Positions 8,857 to 16,899 of a DNA stretch of 64,000 nt are shown here, piece by piece. Position 1 is the first letter of the stretch. Every line of letters begins with the position of its first letter. The notes beneath the pieces are model-generated. The model was not told the origin of the DNA. It ran no database searches and saw only the letters and a list, made by a program, of their open reading frames with translations. The DNA comes from Chroococcidiopsidaceae cyanobacterium CP_BM_ER_R8_30 (GTDB lineage: Bacteria > Cyanobacteriota > Cyanobacteriia > Cyanobacteriales > Chroococcidiopsidaceae): NCBI GenBank assembly GCA_019244235.1, contig JAFASY010000245.1, positions 1-64,000 of the forward strand, in the 5' to 3' direction. A program made the translations under genes and the position numbers.

Positions 8857-9412
8857 GGAAGATGGTAACACCTGTAGATGTTTGCTCTAAGCAATGCTGG
8901 ACTAGAACAATCAATGCTTCAATGGCTGAGGCTTTGTCTGTAGCATTTACCTTAACAATAGGTGGACGGGTTTGAGCGTTTACGTAGCCCAGAGCAATCG
9001 CGATATTCTCCTCTCCCCAAGCTCCGGGACAGTCTAAGTGGGTGAGACCAACGATCATAGGAATTTGCCGACGTTGATTTATGAAATTGATCGTGCGGCG
9101 GGCATAGCGAAATTCGCTTGGGCGATGGGCTGCCACTAGCAAAATATAGGCATGAGCTTGGTGAATTAAGATGTCCCACATAAAATCAAATCGAGCCTGA
9201 CCAGGCGTGCCGTAGATATGTAAGGCCATATCAGGACTAAACTGTAGCCGTCCGAAGTCCATAGCGACAGTCGTTTTTTTCTTCATCTGTGCGACTTCAT
9301 CCGTCGCTACGCGGTCAGTATCAACAACTTCTATCTCACTGACGGAACGGATAAAAGTGGACTTTCCCACCCCTACAGAACCTGTCACCACTAAACGCAT
9401 AATCTCCATCAA
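8813..9412 (-). CDS. Ras-like small GTPase (COG2229/CvnD-like)
   Basis: This is a single-domain GTP-binding switch. The P-loop GSVGVGKST is at residues 11-19, the switch II motif is YGTPGQ (67-72) in place of DxxGQ, the G4 motif is THLD (124-127) and NAT near 155 may be G5. This pattern fits the bacterial GTPases of actinobacterial conservons and the wider MglA/SRPRB-like group. The start overlaps the DUF4388 stop by four bases, so translation is probably coupled. A roadblock protein is encoded two genes upstream, and such proteins regulate GTPases of this type. No lipid-anchor motif is seen. The effector is unknown. Confidence 0.9.
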   Translation of the reverse strand: MMEIMRLVVTGSVGVGKSTFIRSVSEIEVVDTDRVATDEVAQMKKKTTVAMDFGRLQFSPDMALHIYGTPGQARFDFMWDILIHQAHAYILLVAAHRPSEFRYARRTINFINQRRQIPMIVGLTHLDCPGAWGEENIAIALGYVNAQTRPPIVKVNATDKASAIEALIVLVQHCLEQTSTGVTIFPTPFQPALESDAPC

Positions 9413-10311
9413 ACTCGACTCCTAAGAAAGCCCACTAAATTGTGCAGAAATGACTGATTGAGACTAGTGCTACTAGTCGATGTGACCAATTCCGGCATGA
9501 TTTCCGTCATTGGTGCTTTTCTGTTGGGTTTGGAGACAATGACAGGCACTTCTTCAACTAAGCCAACAACCATGATTCTGAAGGCGATCTGTTGGACTGC
9601 TTCCACTGATAAGTGCAGTTGTTTGGCAATTGTAGCGATTGTTACCGATCCGCCAGCAAACTCCCAAACCTGCAATTCTTGAGCATGTAACTGTAAATGA
9701 GGTTTGCCTGTGATCGCCCTAGTCAAACCAAAATTTGGGTTAGGCAGTTTTTGAGCAAATGGTGTCCAGTCTTGCAACACTCGCAATCCCAATAAAGTTG
9801 CTTCAGTGGGGAGTAAGCTTAAACCAGTCATTTCAGCCCTAGGGAGGGGAGCTTTGGGATCGAACTTAAACTGACCGTTCGATGATCGAAACAAAGTACA
9901 AACTCGTTGTAGTACTTGAGCGTGGAATAGCAGCTTCAGTTGCTCTGGAGTTAGTACATTCCTTGTTTTCAAGTACAGACCTAGCGGTTGCTCTCCTCCA
10001 GCCCAAGTACGTATGTGCTGGAGGAGTTGAGGACTGAGCCAGCCCCGTTGATGAATTAACGAGAGTAAGCCTTTTTGGTCTCGCTGATTGGCGATCGCGA
10101 CAATGCGTCCGCCCTGTAGCCAGACATGATGAATTTGATGCAAAGGCGCGCTGCTGGAGCTACTCCCAATGGAATAATGTTGAGCTGGCGGCGGCTGCTT
10201 GCCAGCTTCTGGTTCAAACTGGAGGGAGAGTAAACCAGTCTTATAGCCTTGCTCAACAAATTGAAAAATTTCTGGTAAGGAGAATTCTGATAAATGTCCT
10301 GTGAGTATCAT
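9409..10311 (-). CDS. DUF4388 (PATAN) domain protein
   Basis: The N-terminus (GHLSEFSLPEIFQFVEQ, then GLLSL and a variable loop) is the DUF4388/PATAN domain, also found at the N-terminus of the cyanobacterial response regulator PatA. Residues about 185-265 look like a winged-helix unit (VTIATIAKQLHLSVEAVQQIAF). There is no receiver domain, so it may act as a partner of the adjacent roadblock and GTPase proteins. It starts 12 bases after the roadblock stop and overlaps the GTPase start by four bases. In actinobacterial conservons the corresponding position is held by the winged-helix protein DUF742. This equivalence is inference. Confidence 0.85.
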   Translation of the reverse strand: MILTGHLSEFSLPEIFQFVEQGYKTGLLSLQFEPEAGKQPPPAQHYSIGSSSSSAPLHQIHHVWLQGGRIVAIANQRDQKGLLSLIHQRGWLSPQLLQHIRTWAGGEQPLGLYLKTRNVLTPEQLKLLFHAQVLQRVCTLFRSSNGQFKFDPKAPLPRAEMTGLSLLPTEATLLGLRVLQDWTPFAQKLPNPNFGLTRAITGKPHLQLHAQELQVWEFAGGSVTIATIAKQLHLSVEAVQQIAFRIMVVGLVEEVPVIVSKPNRKAPMTEIMPELVTSTSSTSLNQSFLHNLVGFLRSRV

Positions 10312-10323
10312 TAAATTTGCTCT

Positions 10324-10698
10324 TTAATAACTTAGAGCTGCTTTCAATTCGGCTACCACTTTTTTAATTTCCAACATGAGCAGACCTTGTTTAGCCGTCT
10401 GACTGGCAAGGACTAGCAACACCGCCTCCTCACCACAGCTAATCAGAATGCCGTAACCCTTATCCCCTTCAACGTAGATCCGGTCAAGCGTACCTCGAAC
10501 CAACTCTTGAGCAATGCGTTCTCCCAGCGACAGCATGGCAGCAGACATAGCTGCAGTTCGCTCCTCATCCATATCCATTGGTAGGCTGGAAGCCAATGTG
10601 AGACCGTCCGGTGAAACCAGAGCCGCTCCCTGGATATCACTCGTGTTGGAAACAAAATGCTGCAAAATGTTATCAATTTTGTTGCTAGCAACAACCAT
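10324..10698 (-). CDS. Roadblock/LC7 domain protein
   Basis: This 124-residue protein is a single roadblock/LC7 domain: IQGAALVSPDGLTLAS, a central helix with AAMSAAMLSLGERIAQEL, and the strand pair YVEGDKGYGILISCG / VLLVLAS. Members such as MglB and CvnB form dimers that act on small GTPases as activating or scaffold proteins. It is the first gene of the roadblock-DUF4388-GTPase operon. The start is ATG 10698, preceded by AAGGAAAAC. A 500-base leader region separates it from the divergent response regulator gene. Confidence 0.92.
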   Translation of the reverse strand: MVVASNKIDNILQHFVSNTSDIQGAALVSPDGLTLASSLPMDMDEERTAAMSAAMLSLGERIAQELVRGTLDRIYVEGDKGYGILISCGEEAVLLVLASQTAKQGLLMLEIKKVVAELKAALSY

Positions 10699-11211
10699 AG
10701 TGTTTTCCTTAGCCGTTATGGGCTGTGATGTGTAGTATTAATATGATCAGACATTTGCGTGAAAGCGCATGCTTTGCCCATTGCATAACTGTTAAACCAG
10801 TAGCAGGCACTTGAGTAGGAAATTTATCCAATTAACCAATTGGTATAGCGCTTTTGCAAAGAGTGCTGTGACAGTGTAGACTGCTTCCGGGATGGCAGCT
10901 TTAGGGTTTTTGCAAGGTTGCTATCAACCTGTTTGAGGCTTGGATTTACTCATTTTTTTATAACATTTAATAGATGCTGAACATATTCGTAAGATCAACG
11001 ATCTTTTAAGTAAGGTCGTCTCAACATCCTGAAAAACTCCGCAATCTCAACATAGTCTGATTTCTGGCAAGCTCCAAGAGCAGATTTCTCGATCTCCAAG
11101 TTGCCTTGGAAGCACAAAGGATGTTTGTCTGAGTTGCTTAAAAAACCTGCTCCGATTTAACTTGCTGCCTAGATGGCATAATATCTATCTAACTGCGCTA
11201 AGGTTCGCTGC
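10699..11211. other. Divergent intergenic region of the signalling island
   Basis: It separates the roadblock operon (minus) from the response regulator (plus) and must hold both promoters. A CCAATTAACCAATTGG segment at about 10828-10843 contains the palindrome CCAATTGG. No coding frame, tRNA or clear riboswitch was seen. Confidence 0.5.
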
Positions 11212-12231
11212 ATGATTCGTATTTTGCTGGTAGACGACCAGAGGGTCATCCGCGAAGGGTTGAAGGCTTTGCTAGAGCCAGAAGTAGATTTTCTGGTGGT
11301 GGGAAGTGCGAATGATGGACAAGCAGCCATTGAGCAGGTAGAAGCTCTCAAGCCTGATGTTGTACTCATCGATATCCAGATGCCCCGGATGGATGGAGTA
11401 ACTGCCACGCGGATTATCACTCAACGCTTTGCCGAAACTAAAGTCTTAGTCCTGAGCAGCCATGATGATGAAGCATTCCTCGCTGATGCTTTAAGGGCAG
11501 GAGCAAAGGGCTATTTGTTGAAAGACACTCCTGCTACAGAACTAGCAGATGCAGTCCGGTCGGTGAATAAGGGATATGCCCAGATTGGACCAGGGCTATT
11601 TGAAAAAATTAATATTGGCTCGAACGCAACTCATTCTGTTGCATCAGACCAAGTTCAGCCTAGATCGACGGCGCTGACACCTTTAGATATGGAAGTCGCG
11701 CGTGCTCTTCAAAGCTTCAATTCCCAGTTTCTGCCCGAAGTGGTTCGTCTAGCTGTAGAACTGGGAGCAGTAGAAAGAGTTCTGGCACAAGTCGATCGCG
11801 AGCTGAAACACGATCTAACAAATTTACCTGTACTGTACTTAGTTGGCGCTTTATCAGCTCATGCCGATGCAGAGAACAAGACGCTAGCGCTATTTTATCT
11901 CAGACTAGGGTTCAAGGAGGGCATCAGGCAGGGATTATCATGTGAGGAGCTTTTGCTGTTCTATCAAGAGGCTGCGCGACTGGAAGAAGCGGAAGAAGCT
12001 TTCACTTGGTTGACGTCAGTTGACGGTCCGTGGGATAACGAGGCAGGTTTATCTTTCCTGCTTCAGGAGGCTGCCCGCATGTTCGGCTTAGATTCAGCAC
12101 AATATAGATCTCTTCTGGGACTTAAGCAGATCAGAGCAATGCGGAGGCTGAGCGAAGACTGTGCTGCTTTGGGTTCAATGCTCGAAGTCCTGAATCAGGT
12201 TGAGCGATTGTGTCAGGTATTGGAGGTGTAA
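11212..12231 (+). CDS. Response regulator with NarL-type receiver and novel C-terminal domain
   Basis: Residues 1-120 are a complete receiver: acidic pair DD (8-9), phosphorylated Asp54 in VLIDIQMP and Lys104 in LLKDTP. NarL-family regulators would carry a LuxR-type helix-turn-helix next, but here there is none. Instead about 190 residues of predicted helices follow, rich in Leu, Ala and Glu. The output is therefore probably protein-protein contact. The next gene starts eight bases after the stop, pointing to a two-gene unit with a membrane coiled-coil protein. No kinase lies beside it. Confidence 0.85.
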   Translation: MIRILLVDDQRVIREGLKALLEPEVDFLVVGSANDGQAAIEQVEALKPDVVLIDIQMPRMDGVTATRIITQRFAETKVLVLSSHDDEAFLADALRAGAKGYLLKDTPATELADAVRSVNKGYAQIGPGLFEKINIGSNATHSVASDQVQPRSTALTPLDMEVARALQSFNSQFLPEVVRLAVELGAVERVLAQVDRELKHDLTNLPVLYLVGALSAHADAENKTLALFYLRLGFKEGIRQGLSCEELLLFYQEAARLEEAEEAFTWLTSVDGPWDNEAGLSFLLQEAARMFGLDSAQYRSLLGLKQIRAMRRLSEDCAALGSMLEVLNQVERLCQVLEV

Positions 12232-12239
12232 AGATTATT

Positions 12240-12917
12240 ATGGCTAAGTCCTTAAGCGATCTAGAGCAGATCGAGCAGGAACTGTCAGAACTTCGCAACC
12301 AGATGGAGCTGTCTTTCGGAGTTCTGAACGGATTAGTGAGAGTTCAGGCACAGTTCGAGGACTTGGCACAAACCTACCAGGAGTTTAAGGCAAATTTAAA
12401 TGAAGTCCAAGTGACTCGAAAAGACATAGCTCAAGTTCAGGCAGCTTTTAACCAACGTTTTACAGAACTCGAAAAAGCCGTCGTTTCTAGATGGGAAGAG
12501 GCTTGGAGTGAACTTCAGGATACGCGATATGATTTGGGCACAACTGACAATAACCTTAGAGCTGAAATAGCTGAGCAAGTTACCGAACTCAAGGCAGAAT
12601 TTCAAGCAAGTTTGACAGCTTTCCTAAACGAATGGGCGAGCTATAAGCAAACAATTCAGGCTCCTCTGGATGAATTGGAAGCTTTTATGAAAAAGTCTGG
12701 CAATTCCAGATTGGGTGCTGAACATGCTCAGAAGCAGGCAAAGCTAGAAGCTGAGTACAATCTGCTGAAAACTCAAATTGGCTCCACTCAATCATCGCTA
12801 CGTGATATGCAACGGCAGTTGCGAATAATGAAGCGACGACTGTTGATTGCGGTCTTAGTCGCAGGTCTAGTGCTGCCTAGCTTTACAGTATTACTGTTTG
12901 CTGCCTTTAGGCACTAA
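12240..12917 (+). CDS. Tail-anchored coiled-coil protein
   Basis: This acidic protein is nearly all heptad-like helix (residues 5-200, for example LEQIEQELSELRNQMEL), followed by one hydrophobic segment near the C-terminus (LLIAVLVAGLVLPSFTVLLFAAF). It probably projects into the cytoplasm from a C-terminal membrane anchor. I chose ATG 12240 rather than an upstream GTG at 12210. The upstream choice would add ten unlikely residues and overlap the preceding gene; GGAGGTG at the end of that gene is the ribosome binding site. Function is unknown, but the spacing suggests partnership with the response regulator. Confidence 0.8.
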   Translation: MAKSLSDLEQIEQELSELRNQMELSFGVLNGLVRVQAQFEDLAQTYQEFKANLNEVQVTRKDIAQVQAAFNQRFTELEKAVVSRWEEAWSELQDTRYDLGTTDNNLRAEIAEQVTELKAEFQASLTAFLNEWASYKQTIQAPLDELEAFMKKSGNSRLGAEHAQKQAKLEAEYNLLKTQIGSTQSSLRDMQRQLRIMKRRLLIAVLVAGLVLPSFTVLLFAAFRH

Positions 12918-12984
12918 AAATGAACCTAGTTAACGTCTAATGAACCTGCCAAGGCATTGTTCTGGCACCTCCTACTTCAAGGTT

Positions 12985-14028
12985 TTACGATTTAGGAGTG
13001 CCAAGTTTGTTATTCTCATTGACTAACTTTTCTAGTTCAATAAAGGCAAACTGAGCCTGTTCGCTCTTTTGCAGCAGAGCGTTAGCAGTCGTTTCTCCTG
13101 CCTGTGCTACTACTTTAAGGTCTTTAAGAAAGAACTGAAATCTACTGACTAGTTGATTCACATGAGAACTAACAGCAAAGGTTTGCTCTCCTAAGTTGCG
13201 GAGTTCAGTTGAGATGGGTATCAATTCAGCTATTTGCTTGCCTGATTTATTCACGATGATAGCAGCTTGTGCGGCTAGCTGCCGAACTTGCTTACTCACG
13301 CTATCAATTAGCTTGGTAATTTCATCAATGTCTTCAATTTCTTTCTCTAAATCCTGACCTGTAGAGACCACTTGACTAGTAGCACGGCAAATCGATTTAA
13401 CTCCGGTGAAGGTAGCAAAAAAAGCAGCTTTTCCTTCTGAGGAGAGTAATTCACTAATTCTAAAGAACTGCTGATTTAGCTTAAGAATCTTTTGGGCTTG
13501 CTCTCGTAGTTCATCAGCTTGCGCTTGTAATTCTGCTTTTTGCGTCTCTAGTATCTGGTTACGTAATTGGTTTTCGACCAAAAGAGAAGACAAAATTTGA
13601 GATTGAGCTAATAGTAACACATTCATATCTAATAAGTGCAAATCCTGGTTTTCTTGCACAACAACTATTGGCTCATAAACTGCTTCAGCAGAGCGACTTA
13701 ATGCCATTCTTGCTGCCACCTCAATCCTATGAGTAGCAGGAAGCTGAAGAGCTTTAAGTTTTAAAATATTTAATAAGTTTTTAATTGGTCTATTCAGATA
13801 GAGTTCTATGCTATAACGCTGGCTCATGCGTTCAAGAAAAACTTTCCGAGAAATCATGCCAAGTATCTGCTCTCCATCTCTTACAATCACCCCAGGTAGT
13901 TCTGGTTGGCGAGTAAATTTGTCATTAACTGCCTGTCCTAAAGTATTGACATTAACTTGAGAGTAGTGAGTTTCAAGACTGGCTAGGGTAGAGCAAGGCG
14001 TTAACCGAGTTAAGTCTAGAGCGTTCAT
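12985..14028 (-). CDS. Soluble chemoreceptor-like protein with CBS-like N-terminus
   Basis: The first 140 residues resemble the CBS-like sensory module seen before GGDEF domains, with GMISRKVFLERMSQRY and LYLNRPIKNLL. A coiled coil (about 150-190) is rich in Gln, Glu and Leu (EAQLQAQADELREQ-like). The rest is a long helical hairpin rich in Ala, Ser, Gln and Val, as in methyl-accepting signalling domains (IDSVSKQVRQLAAQAAIIV). No membrane segment is present, so it is cytoplasmic. The classical chemoreceptor tip is not clear, so binding to CheA/CheW is uncertain. It ends the signalling island and faces the plus-strand genes. Confidence 0.7.
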   Translation of the reverse strand: MNALDLTRLTPCSTLASLETHYSQVNVNTLGQAVNDKFTRQPELPGVIVRDGEQILGMISRKVFLERMSQRYSIELYLNRPIKNLLNILKLKALQLPATHRIEVAARMALSRSAEAVYEPIVVVQENQDLHLLDMNVLLLAQSQILSSLLVENQLRNQILETQKAELQAQADELREQAQKILKLNQQFFRISELLSSEGKAAFFATFTGVKSICRATSQVVSTGQDLEKEIEDIDEITKLIDSVSKQVRQLAAQAAIIVNKSGKQIAELIPISTELRNLGEQTFAVSSHVNQLVSRFQFFLKDLKVVAQAGETTANALLQKSEQAQFAFIELEKLVNENNKLGTPKS

Positions 14029-14186
14029 ATTTAGGTATAAATTTACATTTAATTAACTTGACCATATGCGCTTAAATCTTAACTTGATGGAGATAAACAT
14101 CAAAACTGTAAATTCACTGAACTTTCCCCTAGTTCAGCCTGACCGATTTAAATACTTAGGCTGTCTCAATACATCAATTATCAGGT

Positions 14187-15020
14187 TTAGTCGTTGAGTG
14201 AGAGGACAAGTTGGGGAGTAGGAATGTGATGATCTTCTCGAATCGGAACAACTGCTGTGCCAATGGCAAAAAACTCAATCACATGAGTTGCCCAGCCATA
14301 CCTCCCCTCATGAATCTGCGCACCTACAATCCCCTCAGCTTTTAAATGAGTGGCTTCAGCCTGCATCCGCTCCATCGCTAACTCTCGGGCATCGTAGAGA
14401 GCTTGAGTGAAATTAGTCATTTCCACATTTTGACCAATATTTCTAAACCACTGCCCCAAACCTTGGCGACCAACATGGTAAACACAGTTGCCCATCACTA
14501 GCCCCACAGGTCGATAGCCAGCCCGCAGCAACGTCCAAAAATCTTGCCCAGATAGGTCACTGGTAAAAGGTTTATTATCTATTGTCCTAAAGGAAATATG
14601 ACGGTTACGAGCTACAACAGCCGTACCAATCGCGACGAACTCAGCTAGGTTGGGTTCCCATTCCATATGCTTAGCCGTGAGCCGCACTCCAACGATGCCG
14701 TCAGCACCTAGGGCATCGGCTTCTTCTTCCATGCGACTCATAGCTAGTTCGCGGGCATGGTACATCGCCTGCGATAGCACTGTCATTTCCTGATTTTGGT
14801 TCCAGTTAGCCTGCTGAAAGCCAATGTGATAGATAGAGCAGCCGACAACCATACCTACTGGGTCAAAACCAAGCTCCTTCACTAACAAAAATTCATTAAC
14901 AGATAGATCGCTAGTGAATAAACGTCTTTGCCCCTTTTGACCGCTCATTGCTTCCAATCGTTCGCGGGCATGAGTGGGAAGATCTTTTGGCATTGGTTGA
15001 TTATTCGTCATTGATTTCAT
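14187..15020 (-). CDS. Tandem YbjQ-type (UPF0145) protein
   Basis: Two repeats of a YbjQ-like unit are visible, at about residues 35-130 and 150-255. Each has a TSDLS entry, a VGMVVG or VGLVMG strand, a helix with ARELAMSRM/ARELAMERM, an EGIVGAQI or DGIVGVRL strand, and a final EFxAIGTAVV. YbjQ proteins are small, oligomeric and annotated as putative heavy-metal binding, but their function is not established. The start overlaps the upstream gene by 20 bases, so the genes are probably translationally coupled. Few cysteines are present, so metal binding through thiols is unlikely. Confidence 0.75.
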   Translation of the reverse strand: MKSMTNNQPMPKDLPTHARERLEAMSGQKGQRRLFTSDLSVNEFLLVKELGFDPVGMVVGCSIYHIGFQQANWNQNQEMTVLSQAMYHARELAMSRMEEEADALGADGIVGVRLTAKHMEWEPNLAEFVAIGTAVVARNRHISFRTIDNKPFTSDLSGQDFWTLLRAGYRPVGLVMGNCVYHVGRQGLGQWFRNIGQNVEMTNFTQALYDARELAMERMQAEATHLKAEGIVGAQIHEGRYGWATHVIEFFAIGTAVVPIREDHHIPTPQLVLSLND

Positions 15021-15969
15021 CCTTTTCTAGCTGTTGCAACTTGCCAGAAGCAAGGTTGTAGAACAGCAGCGGTGACTTGATGGAGGCTTGGGTTGGTTGG
15101 TCATCATGGGTGATGGAGGTTCCCACTGCTACGAAGTGGGCTAAGAGGTCGCGGTATTTAACATCATTGATTTCGTACTCAACTTCTTCGATGTCAGCAT
15201 CAATCTTCATCCCAACGGCTCCCTCAGCTTGATGCTGTCGCAGATCTTGACTTAGGCGATTCATCGCCAAGTGGCGAGCCAATTGAAAGCCTTGGGTATA
15301 CTGAGTCAGTTCTTGATTAGCCCAACCACCGCTCCACCAATTATTATTCATAACTGACCTAGTGTTGTAGTCGCTATGCACGTAGTAGGAGCAGATGCCA
15401 AAGACTAAACCCTTGGGCCAATAACCTGCTTGATGCAGTTGCCAAAACTCTTGACCGCTGAAGTTACTAGTAAAGGGTTTCCCGTTGGGTTCACGATTCT
15501 TCACTCTAATCGCTGTGCCAATTGCTGTGAATTCAACTGTCCTGGAACTCCAATCATAACCGCCAATCTGAAGTCGGACACCGATAACACCAGCAGCACC
15601 TAATAGAGCGGCTTCTTGCTGTAGACGGCTAATGGCTAATTCTCTTGCTGCTAACTGAGCTTGACTTAAAGCTGAGAGTTCACCAGTGAAAGTTTGGTAG
15701 TTGTTGAAGTAGCCCCAAAAACTGACTTTATAGAAGGCAGTACCCATCACCAAGCCAATTGGCTCGTAGTCCGTACGAGTCAGTAAGTATTCGTTGCAGG
15801 TCAAGTCACTGGTAAAGAAGCGATCGCCCCCCAGTCTCTGTGCCTCTAATCTGTGTCTGGCTTCAGGCGGAATACCACCTTGCTCTAGAGCTTTACGGGT
15901 GGCTGCTTGCCTTGCTTGTTGCTGTTTTTCTGTTTCGGATTGACCCCAGAACTGCATATGTTTAACCAA
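15001..15969 (-). CDS. Second tandem YbjQ-type (UPF0145) protein
   Basis: This 322-residue protein repeats the layout of its neighbour: two YbjQ-like units (about 45-145 and 155-290), each with TSDLT or TSNFSGQ, a IGLVMG or KGLVFG strand, an ARELAISRL or ARHLAMNRL helix and a final GTAI or GTSI strand. The second unit contains an Asn/Trp/Gly-rich insertion (SVMNNNWWSGGW) and an acidic loop. The two proteins are probably an old duplication. It overlaps both the upstream (8 bases) and downstream (20 bases) genes. Confidence 0.75.
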   Translation of the reverse strand: MVKHMQFWGQSETEKQQQARQAATRKALEQGGIPPEARHRLEAQRLGGDRFFTSDLTCNEYLLTRTDYEPIGLVMGTAFYKVSFWGYFNNYQTFTGELSALSQAQLAARELAISRLQQEAALLGAAGVIGVRLQIGGYDWSSRTVEFTAIGTAIRVKNREPNGKPFTSNFSGQEFWQLHQAGYWPKGLVFGICSYYVHSDYNTRSVMNNNWWSGGWANQELTQYTQGFQLARHLAMNRLSQDLRQHQAEGAVGMKIDADIEEVEYEINDVKYRDLLAHFVAVGTSITHDDQPTQASIKSPLLFYNLASGKLQQLEKDEINDE

Positions 15970-16360
15970 TAACGAACTTGTTCAGAGCGCTCCGAGCTTG
16001 GGCACTATGTGCTGCCAACTGAGCAAGTTGTTGAGCTACCTCATCAATCCATTGGTCAATTGGAATCGCAGTTGTCTTCAGTACAACTCCCCGCACCAGC
16101 TTCATGACTTTCGCGCTCAATGAGCCATTGCGTTCTCGAACAATTTGGTAGTGGTAATCGTCAAAGCGGACAGTAATCTCCTGCACGGGACGCTCCTTGG
16201 AGAGGAACCAACCACCGCGAGTCACAGTTGTGTTTTGAGGCAAGGATTGCTCTAATTTTTGGGCTAAAAACTCTAACAAATCTCCTGCTTCTTGACGATC
16301 CATGCGCAAGCTTGCAGCTATGACATCAACCTCTAGCGCTCGATCTAGATTCTCATCCAT
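15962..16360 (-). CDS. Hypothetical protein, first gene of the YbjQ operon
   Basis: I do not recognise a named family. The 132-residue protein starts with an acidic helix (LEVDVIAASLRMDRQEAGDLLEFLAQKLEQ), then a beta-rich middle (ITVRFDDYHYQIVRER) and a C-terminal helix. No signal peptide or membrane segment is seen. It overlaps the following YbjQ gene by eight bases, and the three genes form one compact minus-strand unit. The tight coupling suggests that it works with the YbjQ proteins. Confidence 0.75.
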   Translation of the reverse strand: MDENLDRALEVDVIAASLRMDRQEAGDLLEFLAQKLEQSLPQNTTVTRGGWFLSKERPVQEITVRFDDYHYQIVRERNGSLSAKVMKLVRGVVLKTTAIPIDQWIDEVAQQLAQLAAHSAQARSALNKFVIG

Positions 16361-16486
16361 CCCAAGTCTGTTCCTTCGTCACTAGCTCCTGTCTATCCTA
16401 GCTTTTTCTATCCATCAAGCCTATACAATAGCCAAATTTACTGTGTAACCGCAATGTTCGGCTGCTGGCTCAATATTGCCCTGGTA

Positions 16487-16517
16487 AGAAAAACTCCCCT
16501 GCTTAAGCGGGAGAGTT
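16487..16517 (-). terminator. Rho-independent terminator after the small gene
   Basis: On the minus strand AACTCTCCCGC and GCAGGGGAGTT form a stem with a TTAA loop and one mismatch, followed by TTTTTCTT. It lies 13 bases after the stop of the 39-residue ORF. Confidence 0.75.
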
Positions 16518-16529
16518 AGATTGTCGTTG

Positions 16530-16649
16530 TTATTCTTCAATCTCTGGGCTAGTCGTTTGAATGCTTTGGCTTTTTGCTGACGTAGCCAATGCTAGCGCTT
16601 TACCTTTTTTCTGCTTTTCCTGACTGACCTTCCAGGATGACATCTTCAT
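16530..16649 (-). CDS. 39-residue basic small protein
   Basis: A short reading frame starts with ATG at 16649 behind GGGAGATTGCA, a good ribosome binding site, and ends 13 bases before a terminator hairpin. The product begins MKMSSWKVSQEKQKKGKA and ends in TTSPEIEE: a Lys-rich front half, an Ala/Ser middle and an acidic tail. There is no hydrophobic segment. Having its own ribosome binding site and terminator supports a real gene. Function is unknown; a regulatory peptide or a modified-peptide precursor are possible, but no maturation gene is adjacent. Confidence 0.5.
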   Translation of the reverse strand: MKMSSWKVSQEKQKKGKALALATSAKSQSIQTTSPEIEE

Positions 16650-16899
16650 TGCAATCTCCCTTTTTAACACGGTTGCTTCCACCTTCTAAATGTCTGAATA
16701 TTAGTTATCACCTCTATGGATTGACTAGACGAGCTAAGAAAGGAAGCAAGCTGTGAAAGCTCAAAAATCCCTATAGGTAGGGAATCCATTATATCTCCAT
16801 TATAATTTAGACCTTAAGTTGGATAAACTAAATTTCTAGCTTAAGTGATGCTATACGGAGACCAAGCAAAACTAGCCTTTCGCTATCCCCAAGTACCCT

